Assembly (NCBI RefSeq): GCF_009733845.1
Contig: NZ_WNXZ01000009.1
Location: 61,853-125,852, forward strand
Origin: Pseudactinotalea terrae
Lineage (GTDB): Bacteria > Actinomycetota > Actinomycetes > Actinomycetales > Beutenbergiaceae
DNA length: 64,000 nt
Direction of reading: 5' to 3'
A model generated the notes under the pieces. The model was not told the origin of the DNA. It searched no databases and was given only the letters and a program-made list of their open reading frames with translations. The stretch's first letter is position 1, and each line of letters opens with the position of its first letter. Below, in pieces: positions 35,653-45,371 of the stretch. The position numbers were made by a program, and so were the translations under genes.

Positions 35653-36738
35653 ATGTCCGTGCCGCCTCAGCCCAGCTCAGCGACGCCGTCGAAGGCGAGG
35701 CCCACGACCGACGGCGGTGCCAAGTTCGGCGCCGTCCCGATCGCGGCCTTCGCCACGATGGCCGTGGTGACGATCGCGGGCATCGTCACCTACGTGCTCA
35801 CGAAGACCGCCACGGTCGTCGCCACCTGCGGTGGTGACCCGATGGCTCCCAACCAGGTGTGTGACTCCGTCAAGAACGGTGTCACGGTCGGGACCGACAC
35901 CTATGCCGAGGTCCTCGCAGCGGCGCACCGCGCCAACCAGGTGGGGCAGTGGACCGGCGTCGCGCTGGTCGTGATCGGGGTGGCGTTCGCCGTGATGACA
36001 TTCCTCAAGTGGCGCCAGGACATCGCGACCAAGGCACAGGTGACCGACGAGCTCGGCGCCCCGATCAGCTCGCACAGCCGCACCACGAGCTCCTCGTTCT
36101 TCGGGATCATCTTCGGTGCTGGCTTCATCGCTCTCGCCGGCTACTTCCTGCTGACCGGGATGACGAAGGACTCGTGGGGCTACTACCTCGGCACCGCCGC
36201 GTTCGGCCTGCTGGGGTTGCTGTTCCTGTATCTCGCGGTGCCCAAGAACGGCCAGCTGCTGCAGACCTTCGACGGTGGCGTGCGCGTGATCGCGAACGAC
36301 AAGCAGCACACCTGGGCCTGGACCGACGTCAACTACGTCATCACGCCCGCCAAGGGCGCCGCCAACCACGGCATCGGCGGACCGGGGCTGAAGCAGCTGC
36401 CGATCACCGGGCTGCAGGGCGCGAACGAGCTTCAGGCACTCGTGCAGCGCAAGAGCGTCGAGGCGAAGTTCCGGCCGGCGGTCGATGCGGTCAACCGGGG
36501 CGAGACCGTCGCGTTCGGGCCACTGGGCGTCAGCCGCGAAGGCATCAGCCACGGCCGCAAGCTGCTGCCGTGGAGCGAGTACGGCGGGATCGCGCTGCAC
36601 CAGGGCAACGTCGGCGTCATCCGGACCCCGAAGGGTCGTTTCGCCGGGCTCTCCCTCGGTGTCGTGCCGAACTACGCGCTGTTCGTCCACCTGGTCGACG
36701 CCGTCAGCAAGTCGCAGCCGCAGCGCCCGACCGCCTGA
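35653..36738 (+). CDS. Membrane protein, DUF6585-like
   Basis: 361 residues, function unknown. Four hydrophobic segments: VPIAAFATMAVVTIAGIVTYV, VALVVIGVAFAVMTFL, FGIIFGAGFIALAGYFLL and LGTAAFGLLGLLFLYLAV. Then comes a soluble C-terminal domain resembling a PH-like membrane-protein domain (LQTFDGGVRVIANDKQHTWAWTD; later VAFGPLGVSREGI). The paired Cys residues (CGGDPMAPNQVC) lie between helices 1 and 2, probably outside. The start at 35653 is preferred to 35629 because of the adjacent -10 box. No functional link to the flanking importer or dha genes. Confidence 0.7.
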   Translation: MSVPPQPSSATPSKARPTTDGGAKFGAVPIAAFATMAVVTIAGIVTYVLTKTATVVATCGGDPMAPNQVCDSVKNGVTVGTDTYAEVLAAAHRANQVGQWTGVALVVIGVAFAVMTFLKWRQDIATKAQVTDELGAPISSHSRTTSSSFFGIIFGAGFIALAGYFLLTGMTKDSWGYYLGTAAFGLLGLLFLYLAVPKNGQLLQTFDGGVRVIANDKQHTWAWTDVNYVITPAKGAANHGIGGPGLKQLPITGLQGANELQALVQRKSVEAKFRPAVDAVNRGETVAFGPLGVSREGISHGRKLLPWSEYGGIALHQGNVGVIRTPKGRFAGLSLGVVPNYALFVHLVDAVSKSQPQRPTA

Positions 36739-36863
36739 CTGTGACCGGCGTCACGCCGACCTTCGTCTCGCGGCTACCCAAACGACACCCGCACGCACCA
36801 GCGCCGCGCGATCCTTGGGACAGGGCGGAGCACCGCCCGTCAGCACGAGCGAAGGAGCCGGCC

Positions 36864-37870
<1,007 letters not shown>

Positions 37871-37871
<1 letters not shown>

Positions 37872-38503
37872 TGACGACGGTCGGCGTCGACTGGGCGCTC
37901 GACTGGGTACGGTGCAGCGCCGCGGTGGTGACCGAGCACCGTGAGGAGCTGATCGATCTCGACCGTGCGATCGGCGATGGTGACCACGGCGAGAACATGC
38001 ACCGTGGTTACCGCATCTTGCTGGAGAAGCTCGACGGCTTCGAGGCCGCGACCGTCGGTGATGTGCTCAAGCTGGTGGCGACCACACTGATGTCGAAGGT
38101 GGGTGGGGCTGCGGGACCGCTCTACGGCACCGCCTTCCTCCGCGGTGCCAAGGCTGCGGACAGCGCTGATCTGGACGCGGCGGGGGTGGCGGCTGTGCTC
38201 GCGGCGGGCGTCGAAGGCGTCGTTGCCCGCGGCAAGGCCGAGGTCGGAGACAAGACGATGGTCGACGCCTGGCACCCCGCAGCAGCAGCCGCGCAGGAGG
38301 TCGCGGACTCGGGCGGCAGCGCGGGCGAGGCCCTGCGTGCGGCTGCTGACGCCGCACGCGCGGGCGCGGAGTCGACCGAGCCGTTGGTCGCCCGCAAGGG
38401 CCGCGCGTCCTACCTGGGGGAGCGGGCCATCGGGCACCGTGACCCGGGCGCGCAATCCTCCGCGCTGCTGCTGGAGGCTGCGGCTGCGGCGGCTGGCGCC
38501 TGA
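37871..38503 (+). CDS. dhaL: Dihydroxyacetone kinase ADP-binding subunit DhaL
   Basis: 210 residues, all-helical nucleotide-binding subunit. Visible: DLDRAIGDGDHGENMHRG with the Mg/ADP-binding Asp triad, GGAAGPLYGTAF, GDKTMVDAW, and GRASYLGERAIGHRDPGA. The ATG shares one base with the dhaK stop (TGATG). ADP stays bound and is rephosphorylated by DhaM. Confidence 0.95.
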
Positions 38504-39207
38504 TGGCGACGGCGTTGGTGCTGGTCAGCCACTCGGCCAAGCTCGCAGCAGGGCTCGCTGAGGTGGCGGGTCAGATGGCTCCTGACGTCACGATCGTCGC
38601 CGCAGGCGGCACCGACGACGGCGCGATCGGTACGAGCTTCGACCTCGTGGAGCAGGCGGTCGCGCAGGCGTTGGAGGGCGGCGCGGACGGCGTGGCGATC
38701 CTGACCGATCTGGGGTCCGCGACGCTCACGGCCGAGTCGGTCCTGGACATGCTCGACGACGAGCGAGTGCGGTTGGTCGAGGCCCCGTTCGTCGAGGCCG
38801 CCGTTTCCGCCGCGGTGGCGGCCCAGGGCGGTGGTGACCTCGAGGCGGTCAGTGCTGCGGCGCGCACCGCCGTGGACGCGTTCACGGGATCCGGCGACAG
38901 GTCGGCCGACGAGCCGACTCCCGCCGTCGAGGCACCGACGAGCGGCGCAGCCGCTCAGACCCGCAGCCTCGTGCTCAAGAACTCGCTGGGGCTGCATGCG
39001 CGGCCGGCCGCCGTCGTCGCTCGCAAGGCATCGGAGTTCGATGCCGAGGTGACGATCAACGGTGTCGATGCGGCCAGTGTGCTCGCGCTGATGGCGCTCG
39101 GGCTCACGGGTGGCGCCGAGGTGGAGCTCAGCGCGTCAGGTGCGCAGGCCGAGGAGGCGCTCGAGGCGCTGACGGCGGAGATCGAGTCGGGATTCGGCGA
39201 AGTCTGA
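38503..39207 (+). CDS. dhaM: PTS-dependent phosphotransfer subunit DhaM (EIIA-HPr fusion)
   Basis: 234 residues: an EIIA(Man)-like domain (about 1-130) with phosphorylatable His in VLVSHSAKLA (His9), a Pro/Ala/Thr linker, and an HPr domain (about 148-234) with LGLHARPAA. There is no EI domain, so phosphate must come from a separate PTS enzyme I, which is not in this window. The HPr part has Ala-Ala-Ser (VDAASVL) around the regulatory-serine region. The ATG overlaps the dhaL stop. Confidence 0.93.
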   Translation: MATALVLVSHSAKLAAGLAEVAGQMAPDVTIVAAGGTDDGAIGTSFDLVEQAVAQALEGGADGVAILTDLGSATLTAESVLDMLDDERVRLVEAPFVEAAVSAAVAAQGGGDLEAVSAAARTAVDAFTGSGDRSADEPTPAVEAPTSGAAAQTRSLVLKNSLGLHARPAAVVARKASEFDAEVTINGVDAASVLALMALGLTGGAEVELSASGAQAEEALEALTAEIESGFGEV

Positions 39208-39288
39208 GCGCCGCGTCAGACGGTATGGCAGGCAAGGGAGCACAGAACATGCACCCATCGACCTGGACGAGGTCTGCCACAGCGTCCT

Positions 39289-39306
39289 GATACGCAGCCG
39301 TATCCT
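39289..39306 (+). promoter_or_regulatory. Leaderless promoter of DUF4233-ndk with a small palindrome
   Basis: TATCCT (39301-39306) lies 6 nt before the GTG at 39313. It overlaps the palindrome GATACG-CAGC-CGTATC (39289-39304), a possible operator. Confidence 0.5.
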
Positions 39307-39312
39307 GATCGC

Positions 39313-39717
39313 GTGACGACGAGTGGTTCTGCAGCACCGGCCAGGAAGAAGCCTCGATCGGCGCGCGGCATGTTCTGCTCCGCCGTGCTGACCTTCGAGA
39401 TCTTCGTGGTCGTGTTCGCCGCGCTCGTGGCGTTCGGGTTGCGGGAGCCGGGCACGAGCGTGGGCCCGATCTGGGCGGTCGCCGGCGTTGGGGCGCTGCT
39501 GTGCCTGGTCGCGGCCGCGCTGGTGCGACGCACGGCAGGCCTCTGGTTGGGCTCGCTGGTGCAGGTGCTGCTGATCGCGTCCGGTGCGGTGCTGCCCACG
39601 ATGTACATCGTGGGCGTGGTGTTCGCGGCGCTGTGGGTCGCGGCGATCGTGCTGGGCCGCCGGATCGACACCGAGCGTGCCGAGCGGACCGCTCTCGAAG
39701 ATAAGTTGAGCGCATGA
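39313..39717 (+). CDS. DUF4233 membrane protein
   Basis: 134 residues with a basic N-terminus and four hydrophobic helices ([77 protein letters not shown]). DUF4233 genes sit between folC and ndk in many actinobacteria; here the gene keeps ndk (4-bp overlap) but is 14 kb from folC. Function unknown. Confidence 0.8.
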   Translation: MTTSGSAAPARKKPRSARGMFCSAVLTFEIFVVVFAALVAFGLREPGTSVGPIWAVAGVGALLCLVAAALVRRTAGLWLGSLVQVLLIASGAVLPTMYIVGVVFAALWVAAIVLGRRIDTERAERTALEDKLSA

Positions 39718-40151
39718 CCGACGCACCTGCGCCCGAGCGCACTCTCGTCCTTGTCAAGCCCGACGGCGTCAAGCGCCACCTCACCGGTGAGATTCTCCGC
39801 CGCATCGAGGCCAAGGGGTACTCGGTGGTGGCGCTGGAGCTGCGCACCGCCGATGCCGATCTCCTCGCCGGCCACTACGCCGAGCACGTGGGCAAGCCGT
39901 TCTACGACGCCCTGGTGGAGTTCATGAGCTCCGGGCCCGTGGTCGCTGCCGTGCTCGAGGGCCACCGGGTGATCGAGGGCTTCCGCTCGCTCGCCGGTGC
40001 CACCGACCCGACCGTGGCCGGTCCCGGCACCATCCGCGGCGACCTCGCCCGCGACTGGGGGCTGAAGGTGCTGCAGAACCTCGTGCACGGTTCTGACTCG
40101 CCCTCCTCGGCCGCCCGCGAGATCGGCCTCTGGTTCCCCCGCATCGCCTGA
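39714..40151 (+). CDS. ndk: Nucleoside-diphosphate kinase
   Basis: Equalises NTP/dNTP pools by phosphate transfer through a phospho-His. 145 residues; catalytic His125 in NLVHGSDS, nucleotide/active-site segments [12 protein letters not shown] and RGDLARDWG. The ATG overlaps the DUF4233 stop (ATGA), which implies coupled translation. It is a few residues longer than the common core because of an N-terminal TDAPAPER extension. Confidence 0.96.
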   Translation: MTDAPAPERTLVLVKPDGVKRHLTGEILRRIEAKGYSVVALELRTADADLLAGHYAEHVGKPFYDALVEFMSSGPVVAAVLEGHRVIEGFRSLAGATDPTVAGPGTIRGDLARDWGLKVLQNLVHGSDSPSSAAREIGLWFPRIA

Positions 40152-40195
40152 GCGATTGCGGGATCATGGAGTTCTCGAGCATCGAGGAGGAAACC

Positions 40196-40411
40196 ATGTC
40201 ACTCCCGAACGACGACTGGCGCGAGGCCGAGCCCGACGAGCTCGACCCAGCGAACCCGCTGCTCGCGGATCAGGGCGAGGAGCGCGGTGAGGACTACCAC
40301 CCGGCCATCGCCCGCCCCGACCTCGAGGACAGGGCCGCCGAGGCCGACGTCGTCGAGCAGGGGTACGAGGTCGCCGTCGACGACTCGGACGACGATCCCG
40401 ACGTCGACTGA
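40196..40411 (+). CDS. Small acidic conserved-looking protein
   Basis: 71 residues, strongly acidic throughout, ending in DDSDDDPDVD. No membrane segment and no motif I recognise; the block AAEADVVEQGYEV resembles segments of other short actinobacterial proteins. A strong Shine-Dalgarno (GAGGAGGAAACC) before the ATG supports real translation. It lies 44 bp after ndk. Function unknown. Confidence 0.6.
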   Translation: MSLPNDDWREAEPDELDPANPLLADQGEERGEDYHPAIARPDLEDRAAEADVVEQGYEVAVDDSDDDPDVD

Positions 40412-40455
40412 GCCGCCGCCCCGCAACGATCTCGTGAGGCCGAGGGAGCCGGACG

Positions 40456-40814
40456 TCAGGTGCGAGGGAGGCGGAACAGGAACGGGTCCGGTCGCCACGA
40501 CGCCACCGTGGCGGGAGCGATCCGGCGGGTGATCTTCCGGAACACCCGGTCCTCGTCGGCGATCTCGTCGGAGTAGACGCGAACGACCCAGTCTCCGGTG
40601 TCCGTGATGGCTGCCTCCCTCTTCCGCTCAGCGATGAGGACCTGATCGGCATCACGCCCGCGGGCGTCGTCCCGGTACTTGACCTCGCCGTCGAACTCGA
40701 TGTGCAGCCAGCGACCCGACGACCGACCCTTCCTGGGCCACGAGGGCGGGTGCCGGCGGTGCGCGGCGGGGTACCGCGGGCGCCATGGTGTGGTGATGGC
40801 CGGAACTGGGCGTG
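40456..40814 (-). pseudogene. 5'-truncated DUF559-type (endonuclease-like) gene remnant
   Basis: A minus-strand frame ends at 40456 and reads ...GRWLHIEFDGEVKYRDD..., ...DQVLIAERKREAAITDTGDW..., VVRVYSDEIADEDRV, a good match to the C-terminal restriction-endonuclease-like fold of DUF559/AbiEi-associated proteins (E-F-D-G-x-V-K-Y, then E-K-R-R-E, then V-R-V). The frame runs upstream only to an in-frame stop near 40815 with no usable start codon, so the N-terminal half is missing. It is squeezed between the small acidic gene and smc. Confidence 0.65.
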
Positions 40815-40822
40815 GCGCCGTC

Positions 40823-40828
40823 TAGGCT
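40823..40828 (+). promoter_or_regulatory. -10 box of leaderless smc transcript
   Basis: TAGGCT 6 nt before the GTG at 40835; there is no Shine-Dalgarno. The same bases form the end of the DUF559 remnant. Confidence 0.5.
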
Positions 40829-40834
40829 AACCGG

Positions 40835-43800
40835 GTGCACCTGAAGACGTTGACGCTGCGCGGCTTCAAGTCGTTCGCGTCCGCGACGACGCTGCACCTC
40901 GAGCCCGGGATCACCTGCGTGGTGGGACCGAACGGATCGGGGAAGTCGAACGTCGTCGACGCGCTCGCCTGGGTGATGGGCGAGCAGGGTGCCAAGACGC
41001 TGCGCGGCGGCGCGATGGCCGACGTAATCTTCGCCGGCACCTCCTCCCGCCCGCCGCTGGGCCGCGCCGAGGTGTCGCTGACGATCGACAACACCGACGG
41101 CGCGCTGCCGATCGACTACACCGAGGTCACGATCTCGCGCACGCTGTTCCGCAACGGCGGCAGCGAGTACGCGATCAACGGCACCTCCTGCCGGCTCCTC
41201 GACATCCAGGACCTCCTGAGCGACACCGGCATGGGTCGCGAGATGCACGTGATCGTGGGCCAGGGTCGCCTCGACACCGTGCTCCAGGCCAGTCCCGAGG
41301 AACGGCGTCACTTCATCGAGGAGGCCGCCGGCGTCCTCAAGCACCGCAAGCGCAAGGAGAAGGCGCTCCGCAAGCTCGAGGCCATGGCCGGCAACCTCGC
41401 GCGCGTCACCGACCTGACCGGCGAGATCCGCCGTCAGCTCGGACCGCTGGCACGGCAGGCCGAGGTTGCGCGCCGCGCGCAGGTGGTCCAGGTCGACCTC
41501 CGTGACGCCAAGGCCCGCCTGCTGGCCGACGACCTCGTGCAGCTGACGGCGACCCTCGCCCAGGAGCAGGCCGACGAGACGGCGCTGCGCACCCGCCGAG
41601 GCGAGGTCGAGACCGCTCAGGAGCAGGCCCGTGCCCGGCTCACCGAGCTCGAGGCCGCCGCCGCGAAGGCCGCGCCGGCGCTCAGCGAGGCCTCCGACAC
41701 CTTCTACCGCCTCTCGAGCCTGCGCGAGCGCCTCCGCGGCACCGCGAGCCTTGCCGCCGAACGCTGCCGGCTGCTGGGCGCACCGACCGCTGAGAACGAG
41801 GGCGGCCGTGACCCGGACGCCCTCGACGACCAGGCCAAGCGCGCTCGCGGCGAGGAGGCCGATCTCGCCCAGGAGGCCGAGCGGGCGCAGGCGGACCTGC
41901 AGGCCGCCGTCGTCGAGCGTCAACATCACGAGGAGGCCGCACGCGAGGCCGAGAAGGCGCTCGCAGCCGTGCACCGTGGCGTGGCCGATCGCCGGGAAGG
42001 GCTCGCACGCCTCACCGGCCAGGTCGCGGCACGGCGCAGCCGCCTCGAGGGTACCGAGTCCGAGCTCACCCGGCTCCGGGCCGATCTCGACGCCGCCATC
42101 GAGCGCGCCCGCACCGCGCAGTCCGACTTCTCGGCGCTCGAGCAGCAGGTCGTCGGCTCGCAAGAGGGCGAGGAAGGGCTCGACGCCGCTCACGAGGAGG
42201 CGCTCGAGAAGCAGGAGGCCGCCGACGCGGAGGTGAACCGCCTCGTCGAGGCCGAGCGCGCAGCCGACGGCGATCGTGCCACCTGGACGGCCCGCCGGGA
42301 CGCGCTCACGCTCTCCCTCGCTCGCAAGGACGCGACCGGTGCGCTGCTCGAGGCCGAGGAGCTGCCCGGCATCTCCGCGACGCTCGCCGATCATGTCCGC
42401 GTCGAGCCGGGGTACGAGACCGCCCTCGCCGCTGCGCTCGGCACGCACGCCGATGCCGCGCTCGCGAGCGGCGTCGGCGACGCCGTGGACGCCCTTCGTT
42501 TCGTCCGTGCCCACGAGGCGGGTCAGGCCCGCCTGGTCATCGCCTCGGAAGGTGAGGTCGACGGCGGGCCCGGGGACCCGCCGTCGGGCGCTGCCTGGGC
42601 GGTGGGGCTGGTCAGTGGCGATCCCAGCGTGACGGGCACGCTCGCGCGGCTGCTGGCCGGCGTCGTGGTGGTCGAGGACCTCGCCGCGGCCCGGGCTGCG
42701 GTGGCCGAGGCCGACGTCGTCGCGGTCACCCGCGAGGGTGACGTGCTCTCCAGGACCGAGGTGCGTGGGGGCAGCTCCGGCGGGCCCAGCGTGCTCGAGC
42801 TGCACGCCGCGCACGACGAGGCCGAGACCGAGCTCGCGGCGGCCACCGCTCGCGGGGAGCAGGCGCGGTTCGCTCTCGGTCCCGCGCGCGAGGCCCAGGC
42901 GGCCGCGCGCCAGGAGGTCGAGCGGACGCTGTCCGCGCTGCACGCCTCGGACGCCGAGCTGGCGGCCGTCGCCGAGCGGCTGGGCCAGCTCGGTTCCGCC
43001 ACGCGCGCCACGAACGCCGAGATCGAACGCATCAAGCCTGCCATCGAGGCAGCCGAGAAGGAGCGCGAGACCTACGGCGCGGAGCTGAGCGAGCTCGTCG
43101 AACGGCTCGAGATCGCCCAGCGGGAGCCCGAGCAGGCCGAGGGCGACCTCGAGGGTGCGACCGCCGCGCGGGAGGCGACCGCTGCTGCCGCTACCCAGGC
43201 GAGACAGACCGAGACCGATGCCCGGTTGGTGCTGCGCACCGTCGAGGAGCGGGTCCGCCACGTGCGCGGCCGCGCCGAGTCGCTCGAGCGTGCCGCCGCG
43301 GCCGAGCGCCACGCCCGCAAGGTCGCGCAGGAGCGCGCCGAGCGTCGTGCGCGGCAGGCGGAGATCGCCGACCGGGTACGGGCCGGTGCGGAGCGTGCGC
43401 TCGCCTCGCTCGACACCTCGCTCTCGTTGGCGCACCGTCACCGCGAACGTGCGGAGGCCGAGCGCAGCAGCCGCGACACCGAGATCGCCGAGGTCCGCAC
43501 GCTGCTCGACGGGCTGGGCAAGGAGCACGCCGAGCTCACCGACGTGGTGCACAAGGACGAGGTCGCACGAGCCCAGCAGCAGCTGCGGATCGAGCAGCTG
43601 CAGCAGCGCTCGATCGAGGAGCTCGGTACCGATCCCGAGGTGCTCGTCGAGGAGTTCGGGCCGCACCAGCTGGTGCCGCACGTGCCGCAGCCCGGCGACG
43701 ACCCGGACGTGCCGCTGCCCGAGCCCCGGCCCTACGTGCGCGAGGAGCAGCAGAAGCGCCTCCGCTCCGCCGAGCGCGCGCTCAACCAGCTGGGCAGGGT

Positions 43801-44392
43801 CAACCCGCTCGCGCTCGAGGAGCACGCGGCGCTCGAGGAGCGGCACCGCTTCCTCACCGAGCAGCTCGCCGACCTCAAGAAGTCCCGCGCCGACCTCGAG
43901 GAGATCATCCGGGAGATCGACGAACGGGTGGAGAAGGTGTTCACCGAGGCGTACGCCGACACTGCCCGAGAGTTCGAGGGCGTCTTCAGCCGGCTGTTCC
44001 CCGGCGGCGAGGGTCGGCTGCTGCTGACCAACCCGGACGACATGCTCACCACCGGCATCGAGGTCGAGGCCCGACCGCCCGGCAAGAAGGTCAAGCGACT
44101 CTCGCTGCTGTCCGGTGGCGAGCGCTCCCTCACCGCGGTCGCGCTGCTCGTCGCGATCTTCAAGGCGCGCCCCAGCCCGTTCTACGTGATGGACGAGGTC
44201 GAGGCGGCCCTCGACGACGTCAACCTCGGCCGCCTGCTCGACATCTTCCGCGAGCTCCAGGAGGACTCGCAGCTGATCGTCGTCACCCACCAGAAGCGCA
44301 CCATGGAGATCGGGGACGCCCTCTACGGCGTCACCATGCGTGGCGACGGCGTCACGACGGTAATCAGCCAGCGGCTGCAGGAAGCGGTCTGA
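40835..44392 (+). CDS. smc: Chromosome segregation ATPase SMC
   Basis: 1185 residues; forms the condensin core with ScpA/ScpB and organises and separates chromosomes. Walker A GPNGSGKS at 31-38, a long coiled coil, a hinge around residues 515-640 (VRVEPGYETALAAALGTHAD onward), a second coiled coil, then signature LLSGGERSLTAVALL and Walker B SPFYVMDEVEAALDD. Length typical. GTG start, apparently leaderless. It is followed by ftsY as in many actinobacteria, with two extra small genes between. The long minus-strand frame across it is a codon-bias shadow. Confidence 0.96.
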   Translation: MHLKTLTLRGFKSFASATTLHLEPGITCVVGPNGSGKSNVVDALAWVMGEQGAKTLRGGAMADVIFAGTSSRPPLGRAEVSLTIDNTDGALPIDYTEVTISRTLFRNGGSEYAINGTSCRLLDIQDLLSDTGMGREMHVIVGQGRLDTVLQASPEERRHFIEEAAGVLKHRKRKEKALRKLEAMAGNLARVTDLTGEIRRQLGPLARQAEVARRAQVVQVDLRDAKARLLADDLVQLTATLAQEQADETALRTRRGEVETAQEQARARLTELEAAAAKAAPALSEASDTFYRLSSLRERLRGTASLAAERCRLLGAPTAENEGGRDPDALDDQAKRARGEEADLAQEAERAQADLQAAVVERQHHEEAAREAEKALAAVHRGVADRREGLARLTGQVAARRSRLEGTESELTRLRADLDAAIERARTAQSDFSALEQQVVGSQEGEEGLDAAHEEALEKQEAADAEVNRLVEAERAADGDRATWTARRDALTLSLARKDATGALLEAEELPGISATLADHVRVEPGYETALAAALGTHADAALASGVGDAVDALRFVRAHEAGQARLVIASEGEVDGGPGDPPSGAAWAVGLVSGDPSVTGTLARLLAGVVVVEDLAAARAAVAEADVVAVTREGDVLSRTEVRGGSSGGPSVLELHAAHDEAETELAAATARGEQARFALGPAREAQAAARQEVERTLSALHASDAELAAVAERLGQLGSATRATNAEIERIKPAIEAAEKERETYGAELSELVERLEIAQREPEQAEGDLEGATAAREATAAAATQARQTETDARLVLRTVEERVRHVRGRAESLERAAAAERHARKVAQERAERRARQAEIADRVRAGAERALASLDTSLSLAHRHRERAEAERSSRDTEIAEVRTLLDGLGKEHAELTDVVHKDEVARAQQQLRIEQLQQRSIEELGTDPEVLVEEFGPHQLVPHVPQPGDDPDVPLPEPRPYVREEQQKRLRSAERALNQLGRVNPLALEEHAALEERHRFLTEQLADLKKSRADLEEIIREIDERVEKVFTEAYADTAREFEGVFSRLFPGGEGRLLLTNPDDMLTTGIEVEARPPGKKVKRLSLLSGGERSLTAVALLVAIFKARPSPFYVMDEVEAALDDVNLGRLLDIFRELQEDSQLIVVTHQKRTMEIGDALYGVTMRGDGVTTVISQRLQEAV

Positions 44393-44397
44393 CGCCG

Positions 44398-44895
44398 TTG
44401 GCACGGCTCGGCTACTACGTCGATGTCGATGTCGACGATCGGGCGGGTGTCGTCGCCGTCGTGGGTGCCCTCATCGATGTCGTCGAGGCTGCCGTGAAGG
44501 TTGCCTGGGTCGATGCCTACTCCGACTATCGCCGATCGCTTCCCCAGCAGGTTGCTGGCGCGGAGGAGCTGCTGCGCACTCGCGGTGCGATGCGCCGACG
44601 CAGTGATCCGGGGATGGCGATCGAGATCAAACCAGGGGATGGCGAGGGTTGGCACCTGCTCCGCACCTATGGGGCGTGGTCGATCCACATGGAACTCGAG
44701 TTGAACGGGCCTGGTCGTCCCACGGCGACGTGTCACGACTGCGGGTTGTCGATCACCGCCGATCTGACGGAGGCCGAGGCGGCGTGCCTGGCAGCAAAGC
44801 TCCCGGCGGGCGCCACGCTCCACCGACTGGCGGCACCACCTCCACACCGCCAAGGCGGCCACTGGCTCGGTCGAGTCAGTGGCGGGGAGGACTGA
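44398..44895 (+). CDS. Hypothetical protein with a CxxC segment
   Basis: 165 residues, not recognised. TTG start 5 bp after smc. The N-terminal half begins with an alternating-Val strand (LGYYVDVDVDDRAGVVAVVGALIDVVEAAV). The C-terminal half has CHDCGLSITADLTEAEAACLAAKL, possibly a small zinc-binding or nucleic-acid-binding site. Visibly less GC-biased codon use than smc (for example GATGTCGATGTCGACGATCG). The start is uncertain because there is no good ribosome-binding site. Confidence 0.5.
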   Translation: MARLGYYVDVDVDDRAGVVAVVGALIDVVEAAVKVAWVDAYSDYRRSLPQQVAGAEELLRTRGAMRRRSDPGMAIEIKPGDGEGWHLLRTYGAWSIHMELELNGPGRPTATCHDCGLSITADLTEAEAACLAAKLPAGATLHRLAAPPPHRQGGHWLGRVSGGED

Positions 44896-44975
44896 TCAGC
44901 GGCCCGGGTGACGATTGCGTGAAGACTCGGCGAGCCCCAGGTGTTTCCCAGGTACGCGGGTGATACTCGACTGCT

Positions 44976-45275
44976 GTGAACCCCTTGATCGTGTCAGGAA
45001 TCGCCGTGGTGCTGGCCCTCGTGGTCGTCGCGGTGCTGGTTCGCCGCCACATCCCCGACTCCGGCCTCGGGCGGTGGCTGCGGGACTCGTTCGGATCCGT
45101 GAAGGCCGGCGAGGAGATCCGGTCGATGCGGGAGGAGTCCGCTCGGCTCGCCGAGCCGGCCGCCGAGACCGGTGACATCCGGGTCAGCCAGATCCTCGAC
45201 CTCGCCGAGCCGGGCAACGCCTACCACCGGCCGGTCGATCTCCGCGAGGTCGTCAGCGGCCGCTCCAAGCGCTGA
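44976..45275 (+). CDS. Small single-pass membrane protein
   Basis: 99 residues: one N-terminal helix (LIVSGIAVVLALVVVAVLV), then a charged cytosolic part (FGSVKAGEEIRSMREESARL) ending GRSKR. Function unknown. The GTG start is 8 nt after GATACT (44962-44967), so possibly leaderless. It lies between smc and ftsY. Confidence 0.65.
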   Translation: MNPLIVSGIAVVLALVVVAVLVRRHIPDSGLGRWLRDSFGSVKAGEEIRSMREESARLAEPAAETGDIRVSQILDLAEPGNAYHRPVDLREVVSGRSKR

Positions 45276-45359
45276 CGCACCTGCGCTGACCCGCTTCCGC
45301 GCCCCTGAGCCTCCTCGAATCGCGAAGGGCGTGGGGGCCGGGGACTGCTGGGCCTGCGG

Positions 45360-45365
45360 CACACT
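45360..45365 (+). promoter_or_regulatory. Possible -10 of leaderless ftsY
   Basis: CACACT 6 nt before the GTG at 45372; only the A2 and T6 consensus positions match. Confidence 0.3.
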
Positions 45366-45371
45366 GGTGTC

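Noticed and set aside
40652..44404. 1250-codon minus-strand frame across smc
   Set aside because: Composition is the mirror of smc codon bias, with no domain or start signal; the plus-strand SMC motifs are unambiguous.
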